A stretch of 64,000 bases of DNA, from positions 62,001-126,000 of the forward strand of contig NZ_JAPEOB010000002.1 in NCBI RefSeq assembly GCF_026341775.1, read 5' to 3'. The DNA comes from Streptomyces sp. NBC_00654. GTDB taxonomy: Bacteria; Actinomycetota; Actinomycetes; Streptomycetales; Streptomycetaceae. Position 1 is the first letter of the stretch, and every line of letters starts with the position of its first letter. The translations under genes and the position numbers were made by a program. Positions 8,399-17,661 of the stretch are shown here, one piece after another. The notes under the pieces are model-generated. The model did not search any database, was not told the DNA's origin, and worked only from the letters and a program-made list of their open reading frames with translations.

Positions 8399-8735
8399 TC
8401 AAGCTTGCGTGGCTTCGCCCTGCCGGACGTCGACGATCGGCAGGAGTCGAGCCGCGCCGGGGGCCTTGATCTCGTGGGGTGTAGGCCCGGCTGGGGTCGG
8501 GGCATCGACAAGTATGCCGAGAAGTTGATCGATTGAGTTCTGGCCGTCGGTGACCGCGGCTTGTTCGTCCTCGGTGAGCGGGATCGAGTCGGTCATCTTC
8601 TGCAAGTTGGCTTTGGCTTCCAGGAGTTGTGCTCTCATGGAGTCCTTTGGGGTGTAGAAGTCGCAGCGGGCGCAGGCCGTGCGGTGCTGGCACTGTTCGA
8701 AGAAGGTGTAGGTGCTCAGTTGGAGAGGACGAGGC
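8399..8735 (-). pseudogene. Tyrosine recombinase (integrase) C-terminal remnant
   Basis: The minus strand encodes LSTYTFFEQCQHRTACARCDF, continuing through YTPKDSMRAQLLEAKANLQK to a stop at 8399. This Cys-containing tail is typical of one type of Streptomyces site-specific integrase, after the catalytic Tyr. The catalytic domain itself is absent. A fragment from the front of a similar integrase is at 16305-16575. Confidence 0.6.
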
Positions 8736-8912
8736 CACTCACCGCCCGAGCCGCGCCGCGCTGACCTGGCCCCGGTCTCCTATCCCTGACCCAGGGTGCA
8801 AGGTAGCGGCGGCCACGGAAACTCGTCTTCCCGGCCGTCGTCATCGGGGGCTCGGCCCGAGACGGAACGTACGATTGGACATCGGGCCGAACGGAGAGCT
8901 GCGAGGACTCAA

Positions 8913-9788
8913 GTGGCTGGCGAAATGAGCAAAGAGGTGATCATCAGCCCCCGCAGCGAGCACGTGCGGGAGGAGCTGGCGGAAGCCGCTGCCTGGAGCG
9001 CGTACGCGGCGGAGCTTCGCGAGGTGCTCGGAGCCGCGATTGAGAAGAGCGGCGCAGACCTCTTGGAGGTGGGCGGGCTGCTGGTTAGCGAGCCCCTTCC
9101 CGAAGAGCACCGCAGCCTGCGCAACGGTGCAGAGGTCCGGCCGCCGCAAGCGATAGGTCTCGCCGAGGGAATGGCAGCCGGGCGGGGGCCGTATTGTCAG
9201 CTCGCTGCACCCGGGAAACTTCAGATCGAGCCGGGATGGGACGGAGCGGTACACCTCTTCACCACTGCAGCGGTGGCCACCGATCTGGCGGGACGCCATG
9301 GTGAGGGCGTGACGTTCCTGTGGCGAGACGCGGCTCCTGAACCCGTAGAGGTCTCGGACCCCGTTGACGCCGTCGCGGACGCGGGTTTCTGGGCGAGGGT
9401 GGCGGAGGCGTCCGAGCGCCTGACCCTGGTATGCGAGCGCTGGGCGTACGGCGCTCACGGGTACAGATGGTTCCGCGTGACGCCGGAGAGCACAGCCGAA
9501 GTGGCCCGACTACTGCGGCCGCGCTCGCTGGTTTGCGTGGCCGCCGAGCCGGAGCTGAACCCCAGAGCGGAACTGCTGCAAGACGACTTCACCGTCTTCA
9601 TGGCCCCGCTGACGCACGGCGAACTGGCCCACCGGAACTACCCCGGTGGAGCCGACACACTCTCCGAGGTCGCGGATGACGGTTTCTCCCTCATGCTGGC
9701 CGATGCGGCACTGGCCGACTGGTGCGCCGTCGTACCGGACACGGACGGAGTGGCCAGGGGGCAGTGGGAGACTCCGGGTGAGTACTGA
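8913..9788 (+). CDS. Hypothetical protein, 291 residues
   Basis: I do not recognise this protein. Its N-terminal half is helical (REELAEAAAWSAYAAELREV) and its C-terminal half looks mixed alpha/beta, without Cys clusters, signal peptide or membrane segment. The GTG at 8913 follows a GAGG at 8904-8907; an ATG four codons later (8925) is the alternative. Codon use is typical and the frame is clean, so it is probably expressed. It ends directly at the IS630 right end. Confidence 0.7.
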   Translation: MAGEMSKEVIISPRSEHVREELAEAAAWSAYAAELREVLGAAIEKSGADLLEVGGLLVSEPLPEEHRSLRNGAEVRPPQAIGLAEGMAAGRGPYCQLAAPGKLQIEPGWDGAVHLFTTAAVATDLAGRHGEGVTFLWRDAAPEPVEVSDPVDAVADAGFWARVAEASERLTLVCERWAYGAHGYRWFRVTPESTAEVARLLRPRSLVCVAAEPELNPRAELLQDDFTVFMAPLTHGELAHRNYPGGADTLSEVADDGFSLMLADAALADWCAVVPDTDGVARGQWETPGEY

Positions 9789-9829
9789 GGTTGAACTCGG
9801 GATGTCGTGCTGCTGATCAGGTGGGTCGG
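9788..9829 (-). repeat. IS630 right end, copy 2 (inverted)
   Basis: This is the reverse complement of the IS630 end at 3645-3689 with a single visible mismatch. It lies one base after the stop of the upstream hypothetical gene. Confidence 0.75.
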
Positions 9830-10086
9830 ATGGTCAGGCCGGTCTCGGTGAGACAGCCGTCCATGAGGTGGCTGCGGTACTGAATGTGCCGCAGGCCGCG
9901 CCGGACGGTCTGGACGAGGTGTTCGGGGGTGCTGAAGGCGACGTTGGAGCCATCCGCGCCGTAGGAGTGACCGGATGCCTTCGACGGGGTTGAGGTCGGG
10001 TGCGTGGGGCGGCAGGCAGTAGATGGTCAGCCGGTCCCGGGATGCGGCGAACTCCCGCAGTCCGGCGGCCTTGTGGACGTTGAGCC
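9816..10086 (-). pseudogene. IS630-family transposase, C-terminal remnant, copy 2
   Basis: The minus strand encodes NVHKAAGLREFAASRDRLTI and HAPDLNPVEGIRSLLRRGWL, then the frame is lost: where copy 1 has GGCTCTCCAAC this copy has GGCTCCAAC, a 2-base deletion. Only the last part of the catalytic domain is present, and its upstream edge joins directly onto a host gene at about 10086. Confidence 0.8.
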
Positions 10087-10492
10087 AACGGTCCACGAAG
10101 ACCGCGAGGGGAATGGCCGGAGGGTGTACGGCGGACAGGCTGCGCCACAGGCCCCAGGACGCGGCGACCGCACGCTCGGAGGCAAGGTGTGGCTGCGAGA
10201 AATCGAGCAGGGCACGTGGTCCTCCGGCGCAGACGCCCGGGGCGCTGGGGCGGGGCGCGCCGTCGTATCCAGGGTCGTCGTGGATGAGCCTCGGATCGTC
10301 CATGTGTCCGGGCACGACTGCGAAACCCATGCCGTTGCTCCCGCCGTGGATGCGGCGTTCGTCCCACATGCCACGGTCGACGGGGTTGTCATCCGTGTCT
10401 AGGCAGAAAGGCGCGAGGGCCTCTGCAAGCGCCCTTTCGATATCGTCTGCGGCCTCGGCCGGCAGACAGACCGTCACCCATACGCCAGCCAT
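10087..10492 (-). pseudogene. Hypothetical protein truncated by IS630
   Basis: The frame starts MAGVWVTVCLPAEAADDIER and has GMWDERRIHGGSNGMGFAVV and APGVCAGGPRALLDFSQP, a pattern I recall from a Streptomyces family of unknown function about 200 residues long. After FVDRW (about 10088) it runs into IS630 sequence, so the C-terminal third is lost. The start overlaps the upstream small frame by 19 bp. Confidence 0.55.
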
Positions 10493-10755
10493 CTACCCAT
10501 CTTTGCCATGTCGACGAACAGCATGATCGCACGGGTGCGGCGACGCGCCACAAGCCAGGTCGGATGGCGAAGCGGGCGGAGCCGGCGCGCGGGCGCGGGC
10601 GCGTCAGCGTGGTCTCCTACGCCATCGTGGCGAAGTGCAACCAGTTCCCCGACGAAGCCCCTGCCTGATGCTGCATCCTCCACGAAGCGGCGGCGGTCGC
10701 CGCCTGGTTCTTCGTAGGAGATATGCGTATGCCAGTGAGCCTTTTTCAACTTCAC
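10474..10755 (-). CDS. Small basic hypothetical protein
   Basis: A 93-residue frame starts at GTG 10755 (KLKKAHWHTHISYEEPGG) and ends overlapping the next gene by 19 bp, which fits a translationally coupled pair. The second half is very Arg/Pro-rich and may be out of frame. There is no recognisable domain. Low confidence that the whole frame is coding. Confidence 0.3.
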   Translation of the reverse strand: MKLKKAHWHTHISYEEPGGDRRRFVEDAASGRGFVGELVALRHDGVGDHADAPAPARRLRPLRHPTWLVARRRTRAIMLFVDMAKMGRWLAYG

Positions 10756-10769
10756 GCTGACGTGTGATG

Positions 10770-11545
10770 GAGGACGAGTACGGCCTGGACGATCGTGGTG
10801 ATGCGGTCGTTCTGCAGCGGAGCTTCCGAAGGAGCCGCCGGCTCTTCAGGGCCCCATGGTCTGCTCGGCCGGGCAGCGGATCTTGGCGTGACTACTGTTG
10901 TGTCGGCGCTTCCAGCGCTTGGGCCGACGGCCTCGGAACGGGACGCGGACGGGGTGGCCGGCTCCCTGGTACACCTTGTCCGCCCAGCACTTCAGCTCGG
11001 CTGCGGCGAGCGCGTCGGTGATCCCGTGGGTCCGTGCGGCGGTCAGGTCGTGGACGGACCCGGGCAGGGCGGAGGACGCCCGCAACAGCCGGCCGGACGG
11101 ATCGGTGAGGACCTGGACGTTCATGCCGTGACGCTTGTGTTTCCCGGAGCAGTACGGGGGTGTCGGCGGAGATCCTTTCGATCGGCGGGAGAGTGCCGTC
11201 CAGGATCACGAACGCCTTGGTCCGCATATTCTTCATCGCCTCGGTCAGGGTCGGGGCGAGGGCGGCCAGGACGTCGATTGCCTCGCGTATGTGGCGATGG
11301 ACCGTCGCGATGCCGATGCGGAACCCGGCGGCGAGCTGGGCACAGGTATCGCCACACCGCGGGTGAGCCAAGGCGAGCAGGGCCTGTCGGCCTGCGGGCA
11401 GACGCCGCCGGCGCGCCCCGATCTCCCGCCCCCGGGCATGCAGCCGAGCGCTCAGGTACCGCAAGGCACGGCTGGACAGATCAATCGACGACGGGCGGAC
11501 AAGCACGCGAAGCTCCTGGTGGGGCACGGTGGATCTTGGTCGTGA
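10770..11545 (-). pseudogene. IS5-family (HARBI-like) transposase with frameshifts
   Basis: Nearly the full length of an IS5-group DDE transposase can be pieced together: ELRVLVRPSSIDLSSRALRY, RCGDTCAQLAAGFRIGIATV, KAFVILDGTLPPIERISADT, then (other frame) YCSGKHKRHGMNVQVLTDPS, HDLTAARTHGITDAL and the tail DRITTIVQAVLVLHH. Breaks occur near 11155 and 10840, so it cannot make a working enzyme. It is a different IS5 subgroup from those at 6.5, 51.9 and 58.4 kb. Confidence 0.8.
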
Positions 11546-11625
11546 CACCTCCTTCCAGGAGCTTCATCGCGTTGCAGAGCCGCCCAACTGACGTACATAG
11601 CTGACAGGTTGGAACCAGCTCATCG

Positions 11626-12183
11626 TCACCGGAACCGAGGCAACACCCCCTCGGTGCGCTCCCGCTCCCGGACACCACACGGCGACGGTCGGACAGTCCA
11701 GCTCTTTGCGCAGCTCGTCCTCCTACCGCAGCCGTGGACGGACAGTCCAACTTCCACCGCCTGGCCGCACCTCACGTCCCCGAGACGGCCAGGCACCGCG
11801 CCCGCCGGCGGCCACACCCGGGCCCGCTCGAACTGTGTGCTTGCCCGCTTCCGGTCCTCGTCGTAGCGGGGAAAATACTCCGCGATCAGGGCGGCTCGTA
11901 CCGGATCACAGGGCACCGGGACCCCGTTGAAGAACGCCAGCAGCGCCAGGTCCCCGGCCGTCCTGCACCACGGAGCGCAGGTGAGGAGACCTGTCACCAG
12001 GACTGCTGTCTCCGGCCTGTAGACCCTGGTGCTCCCGATCCGCATCAGGGTGTCCGGCCCCGGCCGCGGAATCAGCCCAGCAGTTCGCCATCGCTCCAGT
12101 TGGCAGGGGCTGAGCTTCAGCCCGTATTCTGCTGCCATCCGGATCAAGTGCCTGTCCGCCGCGCTGGGTTCAGTTCTGACCAT
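11626..12183 (-). CDS. HTH-like hypothetical protein, C-terminus probably altered
   Basis: The first 120 residues look coding: AADRHLIRMAAEYGLKLSPC and LERWRTAGLIPRPGP resemble a MerR-type helix-turn-helix, and GLLTCAPWCRTAGDLALLAF continues well. I recall Streptomyces proteins with this start. After about residue 125 the sequence becomes Arg/Gly/Cys-rich and unlike a protein, so the original C-terminus was probably replaced when the neighbouring IS arrived. Confidence 0.45.
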   Translation of the reverse strand: MVRTEPSAADRHLIRMAAEYGLKLSPCQLERWRTAGLIPRPGPDTLMRIGSTRVYRPETAVLVTGLLTCAPWCRTAGDLALLAFFNGVPVPCDPVRAALIAEYFPRYDEDRKRASTQFERARVWPPAGAVPGRLGDVRCGQAVEVGLSVHGCGRRTSCAKSWTVRPSPCGVRERERTEGVLPRFR

Positions 12184-12190
12184 GGACTCA

Positions 12191-12403
12191 ACCTACGGAG
12201 CAGGTCCCCGTGTTCTCCGGGAACAGGCGCGGGGCGGCCGGCGGTCCCCTGAACCGCGTCAAACACAGCTGCACAACGGCGCCGAGCACATTCTGGGCCC
12301 GACGGAACTTCCGCAGGAACGCCTCCGGGGTGAGGGTGGAGTACCGGATCAGCTCCTCCTTACCGATCGTCGGGAGCGACCGCAGGGGCCTCAAACTCCT
12401 CAT
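12191..12403 (-). pseudogene. Tn3-family transposase N-terminal remnant
   Basis: The frame LRSLPTIGKEELIRYSTLTP then EAFLRKFRRAQNVLGAVVQL matches the DUF4158 front end of actinobacterial Tn3-type transposases. It breaks off after about 48 residues. No resolvase or Tn3 terminal repeats were found. Confidence 0.65.
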
Positions 12404-12757
12404 CGCTGAAAACCCTCGTCGTCATCCGCCCGCCCTCCCCTCACCGTCACCCGTTCAGCCCGACGAGCCACCCCGCGCCCGGCAACGGGCCACCGCCCCG
12501 CCTTCGTGGCACTGCCTCGCGCCACGCAGCACCTGGGCATCGTCCGCCGGGAGGAGTTGGCCAGATCGCTGCGCTGACGGGCGCTCCGATGGGGGCAGGA
12601 CTCGGCTCCGTGGGCCTCAGCACCGGCGCTGTCCGAGCCCCGGGCGCGGCGTCCTGATTACACCGCTCCTCGTTCCTGAAAGTTCTGTGGCGCCGTCACT
12701 TCCTGTGCCACAGTGAATCGTGTGAGGCCGATCCCTTGCGGGCCGGGAAGGTTCAGG
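12404..12757. other. Intergenic debris, no complete gene
   Basis: One plus-strand frame ends RPAFVALPRATQHLGIVRRE then a stop, which looks like the tail of a lost gene. Nothing else is recognisable. A ribosome site for the next gene lies at the end. Confidence 0.4.
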
Positions 12758-13330
12758 ATGTCTGGGGGACGAGTGGAATCCGGAATCGACAGGCCCGGCG
12801 ACGGTCAGTTGCACCCGGTGCGGGATCTGGTGCGCTCGGTAGTGGCGTCCGTCGCGCCGGAGGAACTGCCGCTTGTGGAGGGGCTTCGCCGCTTCGACGA
12901 CGCCACGGTGACACGGCGACTAAGCCGCAGGGGCAAACGTCGCGAGCCGCTGGGTTTCGGAATCGGAGAGGTCGCCGCGCTGGTGACACCCGTCGTGTGG
13001 TTGGTGCTCGACGGAGTGGCGCAGCACATGGTGGCGACGACGGTGACCAACGCCTCCCAGAGGGTGACGGGTATGACGCGGCGGCTGTTGCGACGACCGG
13101 CCTCGGTAGCGGTGGTCTCGGCACTGACGCGGGATCAGCTGGTCCAGGTTCGGGCACTCATCCTGGCGGCGGCCCAGCAGCGTGGGCTCCCGGCTGAACG
13201 GGCCGACGAGCTCGCCGATGCGGTGGTGGCTCGGCTGGCCCTGTTCGACGAATCGGATGCGCCTGCTCCGCCGGCGCCAGAGCCTCCGGCCGATCCGGGC
13301 GCTATCGGCTCGGCCACCGGGCGGGACTAG
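12758..13330 (+). CDS. Hypothetical partner of the M48 membrane protease
   Basis: The 190-residue protein starts at ATG 12758 behind GGAAGG. It has a central hydrophobic stretch (IGEVAALVTPVVWLVLDGVA) that may be a membrane segment, and a Pro/Ala-rich tail. Its stop codon TAG abuts the GTG of the protease gene, so the two are surely co-translated. The role is unknown; an assembly or substrate-presenting partner of the protease is a reasonable guess from position only. Confidence 0.75.
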   Translation: MSGGRVESGIDRPGDGQLHPVRDLVRSVVASVAPEELPLVEGLRRFDDATVTRRLSRRGKRREPLGFGIGEVAALVTPVVWLVLDGVAQHMVATTVTNASQRVTGMTRRLLRRPASVAVVSALTRDQLVQVRALILAAAQQRGLPAERADELADAVVARLALFDESDAPAPPAPEPPADPGAIGSATGRD

Positions 13331-16279
13331 GTGTCTGGCGGGCTCGGACCGGAAGAGCGGCTTCGGATCAACGAGAAGGTCCTTGGCGCGGGTACGGGCC
13401 CCCGGTTCGTCTCCCTGTTGCTTCTGATGCTGACCGCCAGCGGGGCCATGATCCTGGAGGTGTTCAGAGTCCTGGCCGACGGGGACGTGACCGGATGCAC
13501 CCTCGCTGCAGGCGTGGACCCCGCTGATGGCAGTTTCTGGAATTCGACACTCAGCATCACCGGTCAGGCCATAGCGTTTCGGTCCTGCATGTCCATCTGG
13601 GCACCCGCGCCGCCGTGGTGGCAGCTGGCCTGCTGGCCCCTGCTGTTGATGGTCATGGCCTGGCTGCTTTTCGCGGTGCTGCCGCGGTGGAAGGCCCGCC
13701 GCAGCCGTGTCGTCCCGCTGGAGTCAGTCGATCCAGGCGGTGCACTCCTCGCCCAACTCCGCGAGCTGTGCGCCGCGACGGATGTGGCTTCGCTGCCCCG
13801 GGTAGTGATCGACCCCGCAGCCGGCTCCGTCAGCGCGGTGGTGTTCGGCCGCACCCGCCGTCCCGTCGTCCGTATTCACGGCGGCCTGCTCGCCGTCCGC
13901 CACCGCGATCCAAAGCGGTTCCGGGCTGTGCTGCTGCACGAGCTCGCCCACATTGCCAACCATGACATCACCCTGACCTACCTCACGGTAGCCCTGTGGC
14001 GGGTCTTCCTCGCGCTGGTACTGCTGCCGTACGTGCTCTGCTTGGGCTATGTGGCGTACGGGGTCGTTGCGAACGGCGGCATGCCGCGGCTGGACCGGGC
14101 GACGGCGTTGGCCGTCGTCATGGTCGTGCTGCTGTATCTCACCCACTCCGACACCCTGCGGAGCCGGGAGATCTACGCCGACCTGACCGCAGCGCGCTGG
14201 GGCGCGGACCCGCACGGCTGGTCCGTCACCGCCACGCCGCACCGGAGTGCGGCGCGCGGCACTCTCGACTCGTTCCTCGAACTGTGGCGCACACACCCGC
14301 GTTGGGGCCTGCGTCAGGGAGCGTTCGCTGACCCCGCGCCGCTGTTCCGTATCGCCGTCCTGCCGCTCTTCCTCCTCGGCACCGTGCCTGTCATGGCCGT
14401 ATCCCAGGTGATCCGGCAGATCTCGCTGTATCACGTTAATTTCACCAGCAACCTGATGGTGATCCTGGTCGTCATTCCTGGTGCGCTGGTGGCCGGTGTG
14501 ATCGTGGTCGCCCTGTGGCGGGCGGTTGCGTATGCCCTGTTGACCGGTTCCCGAGTGCCTTCCGGGGGGTGGGCCGGGGGGTGGCTGGGGGCGGGGATGT
14601 CGGTCGGCCTGGTCCTGAGCGGCTTCGGAGCGGGCTGGTCCTGGCTGCCGGAGCAACCGCTGGTCCTGCTCGTGCCTGTGGCGGCGGGAGCAGCCTTCGG
14701 TTGGTGGGTCACGCAGTGCGCACGTCTATGGATCGGCACTTCGCGCGGCCGGACTCTGCGCCCCGCGCTCGGCCTTTGTGCGGCTGTCTCCTCCCTCGCC
14801 ATGATGGCGTGGCTCACGTGGTGGATGCTCGCTGGGGCCACAAGCCTGAACAGAGACAGTCCGAGCGCCCGTATGATCGCCCGCGACATCCTGCAATGGC
14901 TTCCCTCCGCAGATCCGACCGGGGACCTGAGCAGAGTTCCCGGCATCGCCGTGGTGTTCCCCCAGTTGAGCAGCATTGCGGACACACCGCTGTGCGCCCT
15001 CGTGATCACCCTCCTGTGGGTCCTGCCGCTGCTCGCCTGGGCGAAGGGGCCGGTAGCGGACAGTCCCGGTTGGGAGCCGACCCGGGCAGCTCTGACGGAA
15101 GATCCTGTGGCGTCTTTGCGTAAAGTCCTACGCCCCGGGTTGGCGGGTGGGGCACTGGCGTGTCTTGCCGTCGTAGGCGTCCAGGCGTACGTCCACACCG
15201 GACAACCAGTACCGGAGACGCGGGGCGGCCTCTACGCCCTGCGGTACACAGCACTCCTGCTGCTGGCACTGTGCCTGCCGGCAACCATGGCCGCCGCCGT
15301 GGCGAGCACCGCAGACCGACGCTACCGCCTGCTAGGTGGCCTGATAGCCGGTCAGGCAGCAGCTCTGATGGGGCTCACCGCCATGGCCCTGCTCGTGTCC
15401 GTTGACGGTTGCGTCACCCCCCTCAACGTCCTGTCGGACAGCTGCGCCTGGCGGCCGGCCTGGTGGCGGCCGTTGTTCCCGTTCACATTCATTCTGAACA
15501 ACGCCCTGGTCCTCTGCGCACTCACCGCCGTCATCACCGGTCTGGCCACCAGTCTTCTCCGCCCTCGGCGGCCACCGAACGCGCGCGTCACCAGTAATGT
15601 GGATGCGCGGACCCGCGGAGCTCGCGCTCGATTGCTCGCGGTGAGTCTGCTGTGCGCCGCGGCAGTCGCGGCCACCGCGACGGACGGAGCTGTCCGGAGG
15701 TACCAGCTCGGCCTCAGGAACAACACCCTCACATACCAACGCAGCCTGGTGCAGAACTGGGGGCTCCCGGGTCCGCCGCTGTCAGAAGCCACCCGCCTCA
15801 GGCAGATCCGGGCCTGGTATCGCCTCCGCGGCGACAAGCTCATCGACGCAGCGATCTGGTACGACCAGCAACTGACCGCCGCCCTCCGTTCGGCGCGGGA
15901 CGACGAGGACCGGTGGGGCGCGTTGTACCAGCTGCTTCCGTCGGTCTGTAGCGACTGGGGGACGGCCGTCTGGTTCGAGACAATATGGTTCCGCGTGCCC
16001 GCCGAACCGCCCGTACGAGCCGACTGGCATCAGATGGCTACCTGGGCGGACACCGGAAGCCGCCGCTGCACCCAAGCACTGGACGCACGCGACCCCAAGG
16101 CCCTGCTGAGCGCACTGCGCAACCTGCGAGCGGCCGCCTTCTGCGCCGAATCCGTCAACGCCGCGATCGACGGAATCCTGCGTGATGGCGGCTATCGGGG
16201 CACCTCCCGCCCGGCCGCTACGGGCTCCAAGGCCGTCTGTGACCACACCGGCCAGGAGCCTGCTCCTGGAAGCTCGTAA
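13331..16279 (+). CDS. Large polytopic M48-type zinc metalloprotease
   Basis: The 982-residue protein resembles HtpX/Ste24-type membrane proteases. It has many hydrophobic segments (first at about 24-45, then 95-120), the zinc motif HELAH at 203-207, and the third ligand Glu280 in SREIYAD. M48 proteases are normally 300-450 residues; here over 500 extra residues with further membrane segments and a final soluble domain (from about 770) follow the catalytic part, so this is a Streptomyces-specific fusion. Start GTG overlaps the upstream operon partner. It probably degrades membrane or envelope proteins. Confidence 0.85.
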   Translation: MSGGLGPEERLRINEKVLGAGTGPRFVSLLLLMLTASGAMILEVFRVLADGDVTGCTLAAGVDPADGSFWNSTLSITGQAIAFRSCMSIWAPAPPWWQLACWPLLLMVMAWLLFAVLPRWKARRSRVVPLESVDPGGALLAQLRELCAATDVASLPRVVIDPAAGSVSAVVFGRTRRPVVRIHGGLLAVRHRDPKRFRAVLLHELAHIANHDITLTYLTVALWRVFLALVLLPYVLCLGYVAYGVVANGGMPRLDRATALAVVMVVLLYLTHSDTLRSREIYADLTAARWGADPHGWSVTATPHRSAARGTLDSFLELWRTHPRWGLRQGAFADPAPLFRIAVLPLFLLGTVPVMAVSQVIRQISLYHVNFTSNLMVILVVIPGALVAGVIVVALWRAVAYALLTGSRVPSGGWAGGWLGAGMSVGLVLSGFGAGWSWLPEQPLVLLVPVAAGAAFGWWVTQCARLWIGTSRGRTLRPALGLCAAVSSLAMMAWLTWWMLAGATSLNRDSPSARMIARDILQWLPSADPTGDLSRVPGIAVVFPQLSSIADTPLCALVITLLWVLPLLAWAKGPVADSPGWEPTRAALTEDPVASLRKVLRPGLAGGALACLAVVGVQAYVHTGQPVPETRGGLYALRYTALLLLALCLPATMAAAVASTADRRYRLLGGLIAGQAAALMGLTAMALLVSVDGCVTPLNVLSDSCAWRPAWWRPLFPFTFILNNALVLCALTAVITGLATSLLRPRRPPNARVTSNVDARTRGARARLLAVSLLCAAAVAATATDGAVRRYQLGLRNNTLTYQRSLVQNWGLPGPPLSEATRLRQIRAWYRLRGDKLIDAAIWYDQQLTAALRSARDDEDRWGALYQLLPSVCSDWGTAVWFETIWFRVPAEPPVRADWHQMATWADTGSRRCTQALDARDPKALLSALRNLRAAAFCAESVNAAIDGILRDGGYRGTSRPAATGSKAVCDHTGQEPAPGSS

Positions 16280-16304
16280 CAGCTCGCGATGCGGTCGGTC
16301 CCGG

Positions 16305-16575
16305 CAGAATTCGTCCGAGTCGTCCGCCTGGACGGTCGGCACCGGGTAGAAGACTCCGTAGCGTGAACTCACCCAGGTGTAGAAGAGTTCAAGGCAGCGC
16401 GATCCGTATCGAACGAAGTCGGCCGGATGCGTTCACCACCGCGCAGGTCAGTGATTCGCCAGTCCTTGAACGCTTCGACATCGCGTGCGCTCGCACAGTC
16501 CCACGAACTGCCGATGGCCTCCAGGAAATCCAGCCACACCATCAGTGCGTATGCGTACCGCCGCTAGGTGCTTGC
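16305..16575 (-). pseudogene. Integrase N-terminal (core-binding) remnant
   Basis: The minus strand encodes YAYALMVWLDFLEAIGSSWD, CASARDVEAFKDWRITDLRG and TDRAALNFFYTWVSSRYGV. This is the SAM-like core-binding domain of a tyrosine recombinase. There is no start codon in frame and the catalytic domain is missing. It may come from the same kind of element as the integrase tail at 8.4-8.7 kb. Confidence 0.65.
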
Positions 16576-16659
16576 TTCGTGTGCCGCCATTCGCCCCGTT
16601 CGGAAGGAACAGGTTGATGCGAGGGTCCCGACCGAACTGATGGAGAGATGATCACAGGG

Positions 16660-16862
16660 GTTTCGTGGCGTGCGTCGTTGCGGGCCGCTCTGGCGAGCAG
16701 ATCGCCGAACCTCAGAATGCCAGGATCATCGCTGGGTGGGGCCGGGCCGGTTCGCGCGGCGGGTGACCGCTTCGGCGTCGGGGAGGTCGAGCGCAGCCAG
16801 GCCGACAGCGGCGGATGCCGCGAGGAACTGCCGTCGCCGGTGGGTGGACCGGGAGAACCGGA
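16660..16862 (-). pseudogene. Regulator fragment (helical C-terminal type)
   Basis: The frame RRRQFLAASAAVGLAALDLP then DAEAVTRRANRPGPTQR resembles the linker between the DNA-binding and helical domains in a common Streptomyces XRE-type regulator family. Both domains are missing. Identification is from memory and weak. Confidence 0.35.
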
Positions 16863-16883
16863 CGCCGGCCCCGTCGTGAATCT

Positions 16884-17290
16884 CCATCGCCTGGCGCGAG
16901 CGCGACGACCACCTCCACACCCGCGCCCGCACCGCGCTCGCCCGCCTGCTCAAGGACGTCCATACCGAGCCGTACGACGGCGGCGAACTCGACTGGCCGT
17001 CCTGGCGGACCTTTACCGCCACCCAGGCCGACCCGCAGCTCACCATGGCCGGCCTCACCCCGGACTTGTGGGCCATCGGCCACTCCACCGCGACGACCGC
17101 CGCCGTCCTTCAACAGGATGGAACGATCCTCGCCGACCGCCCCGGATCCCCGTCCCTCGCCGTCCTGCGCGACTGGCTCACCGCCTGGGAGAGCGCCGGC
17201 CGCCCGGCGCCCGAGACCTACACCCCCACTCTCGCCTGCGGCGCCGACGGCCGGCACCTGCGCCTCACCCGTGAGAACCCGGAAGGCTGA
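16884..17290 (+). pseudogene. PIMT-type methyltransferase, C-terminal remnant
   Basis: A frame without start encodes ELDWPSWRTFTATQADPQLT, LTPDLWAIGHSTATTAAVLQ and SLAVLRDWLTAWESAGRPAP, then TYTPTL and a stop. The end (LxxWxxAGRPxPExYxxxL) is the kind of tail found on protein-isoaspartyl-methyltransferase-like enzymes associated with peptide maturation. The SAM-binding domain is lost. A complete enzyme of this general type is at 33314-34480. Confidence 0.45.
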
Positions 17291-17661
17291 CAAGCGCACC
17301 CCAGAGCGCTACTGGTCACTGCGCCGTAGCTTCGGGAGAGCGGGGTCGCCCCCCTGCGATGTCAGGCCGTACGGGTGTCGCGGTTGCCCGCCTTATCACA
17401 CCTCTCTCCTTGATGACGGTCATAGTGGGGATTTCCGCCATTTCACCGATGAGAGGTGACTGATTTGAAGAAACGGTGCCTCACTGGCGGTGATTGTGCG
17501 GATACTGTGCGCATCGCGTGGTGGTAGGACGTGCGTACGGGCCTTGGAAGCTCCGGCTCGCGTCATCGCTCCGCTCGAAGCACTTGTCCCGCCAGTTCGC
17601 ACCAGCACTCCAGTCATGCCGCTGATGGCCTCTCGCGCACGGGCGGCAGGAAGGAACTCGC
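17291..17661. other. Intergenic region upstream of the secreted lectin-like gene
   Basis: No gene was recognised. The stretch is less GC-rich than its surroundings (for example TTTGAAGAAACGG near 17464) and should hold the promoter of the gene at 17662. No clear -35/-10 pair stands out. Confidence 0.4.

Noticed and set aside
6645..8528. A 627-codon plus-strand frame
   Set aside because: It lies antisense to the HEAT-like and DUF6233 genes and has no domain or ribosome site.
13724..14656. A 310-codon minus-strand frame
   Set aside because: It is antisense to the M48 protease and is dominated by Gln, Arg and His.
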